From Vishniacozyma victoriae (lineage: Eukaryota > Basidiomycota > Tremellomycetes > Tremellales > Bulleribasidiaceae): DNA of 64,000 nt. The notes under the pieces are model-generated. The model saw only the letters and a list, made by a program, of their open reading frames with translations, was not told the DNA's origin and did no database searches. Made by a program: the position numbers and the translations under genes. This document shows positions 23,287-35,352 of the stretch, one piece after another. Position 1 is the first letter of the stretch. The number at the start of each line of letters is the position of its first letter. The DNA is taken from positions 3,720,001 through 3,784,000 of the forward strand of contig JADPYG010000088.1 of NCBI GenBank assembly GCA_017654735.1. The letters are read 5' to 3'.

Positions 23287-24631
23287 ATGGTCTTGTTGAG
23301 AACAGCAGGTGCAGCAGGATTACTAGGTATATTATACACAACCATACGATCGACAAACCCAGCATTCCTCGGAACTTTATCCAACAATATCACTAGAAGC
23401 ATGAGCACTCAAGCAGGAAAGGAAGGAATCACAGCGTGGGCAGACAAGGATGGATCGTTCAAGAGGCAGGTCAGTAGCTTCAGGGATAGGATTGAGGAAG
23501 GTGGAAAGTTCGCTCCCGAGAAGGGTAAGCTCATACACGTTGGTGATGGAGATGCGCTGATGGACAGGACGATACCACCTTTACGTCTGCCTTGCTTGCC
23601 CATGGGCTCATCGAGCTTTGATCATGCGAAGCTTGAAGGGGCTAGAGGACTACATCAGTAAGTTCAGACAATATAGCTCAGTGATCAGAGCTGATCGGAA
23701 GGTGTATCCACCGTCCACCCACATATGCTCGAGGGAGGATGGCATTTCGTCTCCCCTGAGAACGCCAAGAAAGAGGCCGAACCCGCATCGGCCCATTCTT
23801 CCGAGACTTTCCCAGGAGCTACCGAAGATCACCTATTCGGATTCCATCACTTGAACCAAGTCTACCGAAAGGCTGAACCCAACTACGATGCCCGATTCAC
23901 CGTCCCCACTCTATGGGACACCAAGAACAATACTATCGTCAGTAACGAGTCTAGTGAAGTCATTAGGGACTTGAATGCCGCTTTCAACTCTATCCTCCCC
24001 GATGGAGAGAAGAAGAACTTGGACTTGTACCCCGAGAATTTGAGGAAGGAGATTGACGAACTCAATGAATGGGTTTACAACGATATCAATAATGGTGTTT
24101 ACAAGACTGGATTCGCTGCTACTCAGGAGGCTTACGAGACTGCTTTCCATGCGCTTGCAAAGGCTTTGGACAAGGTCGAGGGTATCTTGAGTGATGGAAG
24201 GGAGTTCCTAGTCGGAGGTCAATTGACCGAAGCCGATGTCAGGTCAGTATTATCGTGTCACCAATGATCTACGCTGAGGAGGTAGGCTATTTACCACCAT
24301 CATCCGATATGACCCAGTCTACTACGTTCACTTCAAGTGCAACTACGGAATGAGTACGTATCTCCTTCTCAAGCGATCCCAGCTAATCATCAGTCCGACA
24401 CGACTTCCCATACCTACACGACTGGCTAAGGAGGTTGTACTGGAACAACGCAGCTTTCAAGGATACTACCAACTTTGAACGTATGTCAGCTGTAACGTCT
24501 CGAGCGAAAAGAGCTGACGGACAGATATCAAGGAACATTACTTCTACTCTCACCCCCAGAACAACCCCAAGAGGATCGTTCCTTTGGGCCCCAAGCTTGA
24601 TATCGAACCTCTCGACAAGTCTGCCAAGTAG
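23287..24631 (+). CDS. Glutathionyl-hydroquinone reductase (Xi-class GST, Ecm4/Gto-like)
   Basis: Six exons give about 376 residues. The enzyme reduces glutathionyl-hydroquinones and shows omega-like thiol transferase activity. The active-site motif is CPWAHRA (in [18 protein letters not shown]), with nucleophilic Cys. It is preceded by the family N-terminus [20 protein letters not shown] and followed by [31 protein letters not shown] and [11 protein letters not shown], all Xi-class landmarks. The C-terminal domain carries [20 protein letters not shown] and ends [10 protein letters not shown]. The first ATG (23287) adds about 38 residues, [14 protein letters not shown]... with Arg and few acids, like a mitochondrial presequence. 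A second in-frame ATG at 23401 (MSTQAGKEG) would give a cytosolic form. Dual targeting is inferred. Confidence 0.92.
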
Positions 24632-24916
24632 TCCGACAAATCGGCAGAGTGTGTATGTCTAAGACCGTTGGAGTATCGTCAGGATTCAGAACTCGAAGGC
24701 TTTTAAAGATGCAGACAACTTGAAGCTACAGGTTCTGACGCGCATGGCCAGTACCGCGTTTCATCTAAATCCAGCGCGACTGACCTTTGTGCATTCCTTT
24801 GACGTGATTAACGCTGATCAGCATCTGTAACGCAAATCACCAATTCATAATCAGATGGAGACTACAATGCATCGGCATCTTGACCTTCTATAATACTGAT
24901 AACTTGAATATAGAAT

Positions 24917-27779
24917 ATGGCACGTAACAAACGAAATGTACAGCCAGCATCATCCATCTACCCCCCCACCCCGGTGTCCGAACGCGGAACTCGAACTTCC
25001 TCAATATTCCCTTACTCCGTAGCGAGACCTCCGACAGGATACACATCCCCTCCAGCTCGTGGTGTGCCCCAATTCGATATGAATCTCTCGCCACCGCACC
25101 CAGACCCATTTGATGACGAGGAACACGAGGTGCCGATCGATACGAGGGAAACTCCGTTGTATGCTAGATCCGACTGGGGAGGGACTACGGGGACTGGGAC
25201 TGCTTTTGATAGATCGGCGTTCCCCTCTACGGAACCATTAGCATTACCTCCTCCTCGAGCTATACCGAATGAAGAAAGTGAGACAGGAGCACCGAAAACA
25301 ATATGGAGTCGATCATCTTATCACCCCGACGACAAACCCCTTCCTCAACCTCAAATAAAAGGACTAACCGACGACAACAATGACCTCTACACTGGTCAAG
25401 CACCTACAACAGCCTGGACTCGATCTTCCTACCAAGCCTCTCCACCACCTAGATTATCACAATTAGTCAATCAGCCCCTCCCCGCTACCCCCACTCGTCC
25501 AGCTAGGAATCCAGCTCGGAAATCAGTCAAGAAGAGTACGTATCATGGAGGATTGAAGAGCGCTGGAACAAGACATCAATCTCAATTGGTTGATATTACT
25601 GAAATGAGCGAGGATAGTCAGTCCCGAAGCTCACATATCATACCGATTGAGCAGAATGATAACCCCTTCTCACCTGCGTTTGCGATTGCGCATCCCCATG
25701 TTCAACAACCTATATCAAAGCCATTATCAGGATATGGGAAAAAACATCATCGATCGACTTTACCTTCCATCCTAGACCTCGAGCATTTGGCGGCAAGACC
25801 AAGAGAACGGGATGTGCGACCTCAATCAGCGGGAGCGCTTGATCCACCTCGACCTGACTTCGATAGGATGGGAGCCGAGTCTCCCCGATTGTTGACTCCA
25901 GAAGCGCATAATAGGTTAGGGAGGATGTCAGTGGCTACTGCCCGATATACTTCACCTTCAAGGGGTAACACTTCTAGATCAGCATCCAATCCAAGATCTT
26001 CCAATCAAGATTCGACCGTATCCGTATCATCCGCCATCCGCTCGCTCAAGAAGCCAGTGAGTTGGTTTGGGACCATAAAGAACATGGGAATTGTGAAGTG
26101 GTATAGGACCTGGAGGATGTTTATTAATGCTGGCCACGTATTAATGGGAGCTTTGCTATTGACTATCGCTCTCGCTGATCCGGGTTCTGGATTGGGGTAT
26201 CTAGTACAGATCAAAGAAGGGGGATTGGCGGGTATGCCTGCTGATGGTGGATTCGGGTTGGGGGTCAATGAGTGGTGTCAGCTTGATAAAGATGAGTGAG
26301 TTATTCTTTCGCATTCGACACCCAAGCTGATGAGTAGGGTATGTAGTGTATACCAAAAAGGTGATTTCAAGAATGCCGAAGAGACTTTCAAAGTACCTGA
26401 AAAGTAAGCTGTCTCCTTTATCACATCGAAGACAATAGCTGATATCAGCCCAACGATCGATCTACTCTACCCCCTGTGGGTAGGTCTAACAAGTATCATC
26501 TGGCTCCAAGCATTATTCCTCTTATCAACCGCATTCCTCCATTTCTACCTCTTCTTCATCCTTCATATTCCATTCGATCATCTCACTTCAGATAAAGAAG
26601 AAGAAGAGGAAGAAGGTAGGGAGAAAGTAGAAGGGATTCAGAGAGAAGTGGATATCAGGGCACGATGTGAGAGGCCACCTTTCGAAGAATATATTTGGGT
26701 GTGGTGGGCTTGGTGGGCTATGCGTAGGGGTCCTGTCGGGCATATTTATGGGATCGCCACGGGAAGCCTTAGTATTGTTTGTGTAAGTTTACTGAATATA
26801 GACTTGAGAGTGACTGACGAGTAGTTCGGACTGGGTTACAAGTTCAAAAGTGAATTAAGCGCTGTAGCCACCGTTGGTAGTGTCAGCTTTGGGTAAGTGT
26901 CGAATCATCTTGTTATCTACCTCAGCTGATGGATCAGTATTGGAGGTTTCCTGCCCCTGGTGATCCTAGCCATGGCCTTGGATCCCTTCATCAGCTCCAT
27001 CTCATACTTCCTCTTCAGTCCTGTAAGCCCGAATCCCATTATTCCCCAAAGATGCTGACAATCAGCTACGCTCATTCAAGACGTTCCTAAATCCCCCAGA
27101 CCCAACTCCAGCAGCAATACTCCTTCCCCAAGCTGAAAAGCCCCTCGCCCGCCGAAGACGCGCAACAGGCCTCGAAACATTCTTCGCTCCTCCCACATCA
27201 GCTCGATTCTCTCGAAGTCAGACTTTCCTGAAACCTACCAATCCCGATATCATCCCTCCATTGGAGATTGACGAAGAAACGAAAAGATGGTTGGACGAAT
27301 ATCCGAGAGATCCGGAACTTGTTCCTCTAATCACCGATCTGAGGGGTGGCGGGGTAAATGATGATTTCATTTTAAGTGATGTTGGATTACTGTACCTCCG
27401 ACCGGACGATCAAGATCCTAACGGGGCTGCTTTATTGGTTCCGCCAAATGGAGTGATTAGGCGGGAAATATTGGAAGATGCTCATGTGGATGAAGGTGGG
27501 AAACATCTAGGTTATCTCGCTATGACAGCTCAGCTTGGAGAAGTATTCTGGTGGGTGGGCATGGAAAAGGATATAGAATTGGAGAATAGTAAGTGTATAG
27601 TCTGTCAGAAAGGACATGGAGTAGGAGATCAGACTGCGAGGGAGACGGGAATGTTCACTGGCGTGACGGGATGGACGGGGGTGGATGAAGACGAAAATAA
27701 GGAAAATGCGTTAGCGGCAGATATGGCAATAGCCATGCGCAGGGCAGATGAAGAGGCAAAAAGGAAATGGGAGGCATGA
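24917..27779 (+). CDS. Four-pass membrane protein with C-terminal integrase zinc-binding domain
   Basis: Six exons give about 879 residues. The first 380 are disordered and Pro/Ser/Arg-rich. Hydrophobic segments follow: INAGHVLMGALLLTIALADP; LLYPLWVGLTSIIWLQALFL with an adjoining FLHFYLFFIL; GHIYGIATGSLSIVCFGLGY; and IGGFLPLVILAMALDPFISS. The remaining 230 residues are soluble. At 27380-27625 they contain GLLYLRPDD, ALLVPPNGVIRREILEDAHV, HLGYLAMTAQLGEVFWWVGM and CIVCQKGHG. This is the integrase zinc-binding domain of Ty3/gypsy and retroviral elements, with H-x6-H-x29-C-x2-C ligands intact. No protease, reverse transcriptase or integrase core accompanies it, so it looks captured by a cellular gene rather than part of an element. 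Function is unknown; the first part may be a fungal-specific plasma or organelle membrane protein. Confidence 0.8.
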
Positions 27780-28000
27780 GTGATCATGTAATATAAGGTG
27801 GATGCATGCGATGATAATGATGATGATACCAATGATGATATGGGTCGGACTGATGAGTCGTACAATGCAATGACCGAATAGAGGTCGGGTCGTACAAGTG
27901 TAATGTAATGGTCGGGTACAAGGATCATGTGATATTGGTGTCGTTTCGTTGTATTCGTAATAGTCATGTGTCGTGTATGGGTTTGGTTGTGATGACGAGA

Positions 28001-29034
28001 TCATTCAGTGCCGAGCCTTTGTCGTCTGACCAGCTCAAGTTGGCCGAGGAGTCGATTGGTCTCTTCGTATTGATTGTCGACTTCGCCGTTGGCATCCCCT
28101 ATATCAGGCGATGATCGGGCATCTTCTGCTACTTCATAACCCATATCATGCTCGTCTCGGTAGCTGTGGGCTCGTGACGAGGCGGGTCGGGTAAAGGGGG
28201 ATGAGAGCATATTGCCGGAGTGATGGTTGTGAGGCGTCGTAGGTACACGAGGTTGACTTTGTCTTGATCGATGCTGGAATAAGCTAGGCGCTGGGAAGCA
28301 GTCATAATGTAGCTTACAAGAGAGAGCAACAGCCCATTTGGCCTGGCATAATGTTCTCCCCAATCCCTTCTCAATTCCTCCTGATCCATCTCGTCATCCT
28401 CGTCTTCCTCGTCTTCACTCTCAGCATGAATAGGTCCACTACTCCTGAAATCCCTAGCTGTAGCCTGACTGCTAGGTCCAGATGACTTGAAGGGACTCGA
28501 TCCGGGAGGTTGATGTCGAATAGGAGAAGAAGACATGTGATGTTTGAATTGTGGTCTTGATGGTTTCTGCGCGTGATGGGCGGGAGAAAAGTATCCTAGA
28601 TCTTCGTTATCATGGTTGAGGCGGTCGTAGACACTCGGTGGAGGGTGTGAGGGAGTCTTGAAGAGAGGTGAAGTGGGTTGAGGCGCATTCAATTGTTCCC
28701 ATTGCCTAGCTCGTCGTTTCTCTGCGTACGACGACGACATGTCGAGTTCGTGTCCGTGTCCGTTCCCGTTCGCCTGACCATTCCCATTGCCATTTCCATT
28801 TAACGCGTAATCATTTGCTCCAGGATCATATTGTAGTGCTGGAAGGTGTTGATCCTGAAGTTCAATCTGCTCTAGCACGCCACCGATACTCCGACCAATC
28901 CGTTGACGCTTGGCAAGAACATCGACCGTTGGTGAAGTCACGAGACCGATAGCAGGCGAGTTGCGAGGCGTAGCGAATGTATCGGAAGGAGGTGATCTTT
29001 CTCTCTTTCGAGATTGGTATGCAGTGAAATACAT
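28001..29034 (-). CDS. Hypothetical disordered protein
   Basis: Two exons joined by a 44-nt intron give about 329 residues that I do not recognise. The N-terminus MYFTAYQSRKRERSPPSDTF has a basic cluster that could be a nuclear signal. Later come VDVLAKRQRIGRSIGGVLEQ, an Asn-Gly repeat (NGNGNGNGQANGNGHGHE), SP/PP-rich segments and an acidic patch (ESEDEEDEDDEMDQEE). The block straight after, LRRDWGEHYARPNGLLLSLH, is the least degenerate and spans the splice site. The end YEETNRLLGQLELVRRQRLG looks like a short amphipathic helix. It converges on the preceding gene with a 221-bp gap. Most likely a nuclear, fungus-restricted protein; function unknown. Confidence 0.65.
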
Positions 29035-29438
29035 GGTGATGGTGAAGGTGAAGTGGTGTGTGTCGAGTTGAGAGTGATTTGTATTTAAGGATGGTGGCCA
29101 AATAAGGGTCCGGTGTGAGACAAGTGATGGATTTTAGGTTACTCGTACTCGGGTTTCGCTAAAGTGATGGTATTGTCAAGTCATCTTGTGATGACTGAGG
29201 TTGCCTGAAGGGTGAGGATGATATATAAAGAGTCAAGAGTAGGTGTATGGGAATATATAGTGGTTGACGGTAGTACCGTGTGTGATGGATAGTATCATCT
29301 AATATGACGTGTCAATCAATCTTCAGGAACAACCATTCAATCTCAAAAGTTGAATCAAGTCAAGTAGAAAGTGGAGGATGACCACCTTATACTCATCTTG
29401 CTTGAATACATACTAAAGCAGTACTTGAAAGGGACAAG
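29035..29438. other. Divergent promoter region before TRF4
   Basis: Spacer between the hypothetical minus-strand gene and the poly(A) polymerase. It holds a TATA-like ATATATAAAG at 29221-29230, about 210 bp before the plus-strand ATG. No coding potential is seen. Confidence 0.45.
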
Positions 29439-31678
29439 ATGGATCAGGACTTTGTATCATTCGGAAGATCTCCATCACCCGCCCCATCAACTTCAACTAT
29501 TCCCTCAACGACGACATCTCAAAATGCAAAAGCAGGTCCATCTCGATCAAAACCTCAGGAAAATGGTGCAACTCCAAAAGGTCCAAAGGGCAAGAAACGT
29601 CCAAGGAGCAAGGATGATGAAGGACCTGGACCTAGGAATTTGAAAGAGGAGAAGAAAGCCAGGGACAGGTCGGCACCGTGGTGTGAATTGGTAGATTGGA
29701 GTGGGTGTCGTGATCCTGCTGAAATGTAAGCTCAATCTGGCGAACAAGCATACGAGTAGAAAGCTGATAGTATAGGCTGAATCATGAGATCACCGCATTC
29801 TATAAACATATGTCACCGACCCGCGAAGAGTTTGAAGTGCGTTTCCTGGTGATTGAGCAGATTACTAGGGCGATTCACACAATATGGCCAAATGCAGATG
29901 TCACACCATTTGGTTCATGGCAGACTCAATTGTATCTACCTCATGGGTATGTGGCCACTTGAACTGCAGGAGATGAAGCTGATGGCTAGTGACATTGATC
30001 TGGTAGTGACGAAACCATTTACGGAAAGTAATAAAGTCAGGACATTATCGGATATGGCGAGAGCGATGCGACAATCCAAAATCGCAGATACAGTCGCCAT
30101 CATCTCGAAAGCGAGGGTCCCGATCATCAAATTCGTTACCAACGAGGGTAAGTTCTGAGCTATACTTTGAATATGGCGAGCTAATTGTAGGTAAATTGAA
30201 CGTCGATATATCACTCAATCAAGTGAACGGTATTGCAGCTGGGAAAATCGTTAATCAGTATCTCGATATATTACCCGGAGCTCGACAGATGATTTTGGTC
30301 GTCAAGGCTTTCCTAAGTCAGAGGTCAATGAATGAAGTCTATTCAGGTGGATTAGGGAGTTATTCGGTCATTTGTCTCGTCATCTCCTTTCTTCAGGTAT
30401 GTTCTACTTAATCGTTTGGACGACACAGCTGATGTTTAGGTACATCCCAAGTTACGCCGGAATGAGATTGATCCAGAACAGAATATGGGGACGCTGTTAA
30501 TGGAATTCTTTGAGCTATATGGCAAACACTTCAATTATGATGAAGTTGGGATATCGATACGAAAAGGCGGGTTCTATTACAGTAAAAGATCAAGGGGATG
30601 GTATCGTGGTGGTCAAGCATATCTCCTCTCGGTCGAGGATCCACAAGATCCTGGTACGTCCAATTTCATATAATGAGGAGAGGGCTGATATCAGAAAACG
30701 ATATTTCAGGAGGATCATTCGGGATCCGACAAGTCAAATTGACGTTAAATGGAGCATTTAGTATGCTCCAGGAAGCATTATGTCAGAGGGCAAGGACGAT
30801 GGTGGGAGATAAAGAATGGTACAGAGCTGGAGATGATGATCCGGAAGAATTGACCATTCTTGGAAAAGTAATGGGCGTCACGAGAGAGGTGAGTCACATA
30901 TAACTGGACAAGGCCTCGGCTGATGGATCAGACGGCAAAACATCGTCAAGAACTTCATCGATTGCATCGTGAAGGAAGACTACAACGTTTACTGGACTTA
31001 TCGCCCAATATCCCATTCTCCAAACATTTCCCGGAAGCTCAAGAACTTCGTGATGCTTCTACACTTGATCACTCGCTCAAGCCAAAATCGAAACCCGCGG
31101 CCAACGGTCATACGAAATCGAAACACGAGTCCACACCCCGTCGGAACCGACACGATAGCCCTGGAGTAGGTGCTATCGAGGTAGAAGATGATGAAGTTGA
31201 ATTCGACGATTATTCGGACGCATTCGATTCGGAAGATGACGCAAATGCGACATTCAGCGAAGGGAGCGATAATGATGATATCGAAGAGATCTTCCCTCAA
31301 ATCATGGGAGCGCTCAAGAAATCCGGAAAAAATCGATATCAGAGTGTATCAGAAGATAGTGACGAGGACGACATCAAAATCCTTTCACAGGATGAAGAGG
31401 AGGAGACTCGATATAACATAAAAGAAAAGAAATCGAAATCAGGATCGAAATCAAAGTCGAAAGACTGGAAGACGAATCTCAAAGTTGACACTGAGTCAGA
31501 AGATGAGGACGGCGAGATTCATGATACTCCACCCGTAAAGAAGATTACGGATGGATTATCGAAACAACAGAGAAAAGATAGGAAAGCCAGTAGGAAAGCT
31601 TTTTGGGATGCTAAAGGTGTTCCTGAGGCTGAAGATGAGGAAGATGAGGGAGGAGAGGAGGGTGAGGTTGTCGAGTAG
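29439..31678 (+). CDS. TRF4: Non-canonical poly(A) polymerase Trf4/Cid14 (TRAMP complex)
   Basis: Seven exons give about 655 residues. This is the TRAMP nucleotidyltransferase, which adds short A-tails to aberrant nuclear RNAs and hands them to the exosome. A basic disordered N-terminus (KGKKRPRSKDDEG) precedes the core. The DNA polymerase beta-like motif is FGSWQTQLYLPHGDIDLVV, with the GS and DxD signature; a third catalytic Asp lies in LNVDISLN. The PAP-associated region follows (KAFLSQRSMNEVYSGGLGSY, MGTLLMEFFELYGKHFNYDE, RGWYRGGQAYLLSVEDPQDP). The C-terminal 250 residues are charged, with acidic tracts (DDEVEFDDYSDAFDSEDD) and basic runs (KSKSGSKSKSKDWK), as in fungal Cid14. The catalytic DxD is split by an intron that ends just before GACATTGATC. 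All catalytic residues are present. Confidence 0.92.
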
Positions 31679-33432
31679 GACCGTATTTGATCTTGGAGAT
31701 TGGTCTGAGAGTGTATAGGAGATCAGATGTATGGCTGTGCCATATTTGAGAAAATAGCAGTGTTGCTGAGCAATGATGTCAACACAGGGCGACGAGCACT
31801 CTGGGATACTGCCTCTCGAGGTTGTGAAGCACTCCTACCACTCCAGACTGATTGATTTCCGCCCCAACACCTTGCTCAATCTCGGGTCACAGAGTCGTGT
31901 CCCCCACTCGAAATGATACGTATGTTGAGGACTCTATCGATCCCCGCATCTGTCGCAGCCCACCTTGTTCGAGATAGTCCTCTATCCGAAAATCGCAACC
32001 TCCCGCAGTACTCGTGCACTAGCATCGAAGATATTGAAAGTCAGATAAATCTTCTTGAGCTTTGCTAGACAATCAGATTAGGAAAGGCGAATTATTCCCT
32101 TGCTAAAGAGCCTTTGGTCCGAGGAGAGTGAGGGTGAGAGCGATATCTCGCTTGGACTATAGTAGCTAGCGTAGACTGATGTGGGTCCAAGATCGTCATG
32201 ACTCTGAGTCGCAAGTCCATCATACTGGACGGTAGCGATGCATTATTATTATTATGCAGATGTAGAGCACCTCGCGTAGCTACGCCTATCCACTGACGTA
32301 ACCTTGTACAAACACTCCTGAATTATCTTCCGAGCAATCGGGGCCGAGCCGCCTCGGCTCAAAATCAACCCAAAGCTAAACTACGCGTTCCTGGTTCCTC
32401 CTTGTACCTGCTTTGTCTCGCATCAAAACAGCTTGGGCCCCCTATCCCTCTGCTGTCTCAGCTGGCCTTGGCTTTACGTTCTAGAATATGTTGCACCTGT
32501 GTAAATAAAGTTGCTTCATATGGCTAGCTCATACTGCGTAAAGTCGTTCCACATGAAAATGAACTAGGCTTACGGACTCACGCGATCATGATGATTTATC
32601 CCGATCGGAACAAGGCACATTAGTATCAACTATAACCGGCGATTGGGTCCGAGGAAGCCTTTTTCACCATCCATCGAGATATATCGTTATCAACACACAC
32701 TCATTTCATCTTGTCAACACGGTTCAAGCCAAAGGCACGAGCAAAGGGGGGCCCAAACGTTTATCCGTCAGAGGCTGGAATATTTCGATCCCATCAGAAA
32801 AGAAGAAGGTGTTGTTTGCAGGAGTACATACATACAAGCCACAATCTGGTCCGGCCGGCTGTTTACGCTTGTCCCCGCTTTTTTTCACGCATACCCCGGA
32901 GCCGGTCGCAGCGGTTGCCCTCTAGTTCAATTTGGTTAGTTGGTGTTTTGAACCCTTCTTGTTGTCTGTGCATACTGATTGTGTATAGTGTACAAGCATA
33001 TACCCCTTACGATCTTTACCTCGCCCGGCACATCCCATCATTCATTTCCCGAAACGAAATCATATAATCATATCGTCATTTGAGACCACTCAATTAATTA
33101 TCAACCGAGACCGGCAGTTTCATCTCCATCAACAAGATCCATCCGTCAATCCCGACTTCATTTGTCCAAGGAGAAAGTTACTTTGATATCTCTCCTTTGA
33201 TACAAACCCCCCCTTCAATCACCCCCCGAATAGATTCTTGATCGGCGGATTACTGAACCATCAGAAGGTGAGTCTTGTTTAGATGAATGAAAGAAAGGAG
33301 TAGTCGTGGTTGTGTGCTGATGCCGTTAGTTCGACTTTGATCCCCATCTTACCCCTCAATCGAGCAGATCTTGCATCGCATCTACCTTGGCACTCCATTC
33401 ACCTCTTCGGACCCAACTGTTTGGATATAAAC
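31679..33432. other. Long spacer with leader of the next gene
   Basis: About 1.75 kb without a recognised gene. It holds an ATT microsatellite at 32242-32255, a 12-bp palindrome at 32274-32285 (GCGTAGCTACGC) and a small inverted repeat at 32346-32360 (GAGCCG, CCT, CGGCTC). Pyrimidine-rich sequence near 33205-33225 and a probable leader intron at 33268-33329 suggest transcription of the downstream gene starts near 33000-33200. Short open frames around 32643-33067 lack coding character. Confidence 0.5.
33268..33329 (+). other. Probable 5'UTR intron
   Basis: A GTGAGTC donor is followed 62 nt later by GCTGATGCCGTTAG, a branch site and acceptor. It ends 103 bp before the ATG of the following gene and lies in the leader. 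Confidence 0.55.
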
Positions 33433-35042
33433 ATGTCGCTCGCATCACCTTTGTCACCTTCTTCCGCCCGTTCCGAGCTCCATTTTGCAATTGACGATAT
33501 GCCAGTCCCACAACGTCCCATTGAACGAATGTCTTCCTATCCTTCCCTTTCCCACTCTTCCACAACCGCCACCTCGGACGACGTTCACGATCAATTGAAT
33601 GCCGCTTTGCAAACCCCTACCGACGTTGTTTACTCGGTCGATATCGGTACCAGGGATGATGTCGAGGTCTTGTCGCCTGTGGCAGAGAGGAAAGGTGGTT
33701 TCAGAGGTTTAACCAAGAGTATGCAAAGTCTCCGAGGGAGGGCAAAGGCAGACAAAGAAAGGAGTCGTTCGACTAGTAGGGAAAGGCCTCCTATGCCTGT
33801 ACTCGAACCGTATGTCCACCATCTGTACTGTAGAGTGAGCTGATGAGTAGTGCAATCAGGATCAGTCCCCCACCACAAGCACAAGCACAAGCTACCAAGC
33901 CAGTGGCAATCCCCCGAAGTGCAAGCTCCAATGCTGTTCCCGCTCGACCTAAACCTCAGCGATCCGGATCATCATTCTCGTCCTTCATCAAGAGACTCAC
34001 TGGTGGCAAATCTTCCAAGCCCTCACCACCTAGTCCTGCTGTTGTCGTTCCCCACTCGATGCCAGCGCGAGTATCCACCATGGCGCCTAGGGAACCTGTC
34101 CGAAAGCCCACTTTAGCCATCAACACCACCACAAGTCCGCCGTCTCGACCACCTGTCCTCCGAAAGACTTCACTTCCACTCGAAATCATGACCACCAAGC
34201 CCATCGAGCCGGTCATGCAGGCTCCCGCTTCTACGACCAGTGAGGCGTACATGACCCTCTCCGTGGATCCTCGTACTGTCCCACTTCCTGATTCGCCCCC
34301 ATCGCCTGCTTTGGTGGTACCGGATGACGACGCCCACGACTTTTCCTTATCCCCATCATCATACGACCAAGTCATTGTACCCGGGCCTTCCAACCTCACC
34401 TGCTCGGCAAGCTTGAAACAAGTCAAGCAAATCGGCAAGCTGAGGCTCGAGGGTGTCGATACCTCCTCGGCCCGAAAAGCCGAGGCTATAGAGGAAGAAG
34501 GCTCCGAAGAGGAGGAAGAGGAAGATGATGTCGTCCAACCACTTCGATCAGCCCCTTCGCAATCTAGTCGAAGGATGGTGGATTCCCCCGCTACTGCTTC
34601 TACATTCGGTGATGATGTTCAAACTCCCACTTCTCCTTCATTTAGCGATAATATCGTTATTCGACAATCGTCCAGTAGTCCACCTCGATTTAGTAGTTCC
34701 CCATCTCAGCCCGAGGTAAATGCGTCTCGAAGACAAGAAGGATTGGGTAGGAAAGAATCGAAATGGAGGAAATCAGTCATGAACCTTTCTGGAGTAAGTC
34801 GCCCCTCTATTTTGGAGAACAATGGACTGACAAAGTAGACATTGAGTGGAACATCATCCAAAAAGGTTTCACAGGCCCCTCCTACCTCCTATGACAATTA
34901 CCTAGCCCACCAACAGAGGATGGCGAATCACCGACGATCTTGTGCTCCTACCCTCCATTCTACTGCCAGTGTATCCGCAGAGATCAGGCAGATCAAAGAT
35001 AAAGAACAGCAGGATGTGGCCGATACTTTTTTCTTGTCGTAG
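33433..35042 (+). CDS. Hypothetical Ser/Pro-rich protein
   Basis: Three exons give about 504 residues; introns are 50 and 45 nt. I do not recognise a domain. The protein is dominated by Ser, Pro and Thr. Two basic blocks stand out: KGGFRGLTKSMQSLRGRAKA with a following RSRSTSRERPP, and GSSFSSFIKRLTGGKSSKP, which looks like an amphipathic membrane-binding or regulatory helix. An acidic run (EEEGSEEEEEEDDVVQ) lies past the middle. The end is more structured: NLSGTLSGTSSKKVS, SYDNYLAHQQRMANHRR, then IRQIKDKEQQDVADTFFLS. Basic-Ser sites such as RRSCA and RRMVDS could be kinase targets. It is probably a signalling or cell-cortex protein with fungal-restricted distribution; function unknown. Confidence 0.7.
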
Positions 35043-35352
35043 ATGTCAACGGACAGTGGTGTCACTTGTATTTGTCTCCCTTTTTCTTGAGCTTCGTTTT
35101 CATTTTGTAATAGTAATGTTTATCATTGCAGTCTAGGTGTATGTATATGACCATAGCATGCAGTATTGTACAGTGTGAAAAAGGAAGTGTGTATGCTGTG
35201 CTGAGTATATCGCCTAGCTGGTCATCAAGTACTCGGTACTCGGGCAAGCGGCGATAAGATACCGTTTCAATCCCTGAACAATCACTTAATCGGCTTGTTG
35301 TCTATGAGTCTTAGTTGCATCGTTCAGAGTCCTCCATTGACTGTACATCGTC
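35043..35352. other. Spacer, nothing recognised
   Basis: The 310-bp gap between the Ser/Pro-rich gene and the prenylcysteine oxidase is expected to hold the end of one transcript and the start of the next. No structure or coding exon was seen. Confidence 0.5.

Noticed and set aside
27810..27850. GATGAT-rich stretch as a possible CRISPR or satellite
   Set aside because: It is a simple trinucleotide-like tract in a 3' region, with no spacer structure; CRISPR is not expected in fungi.
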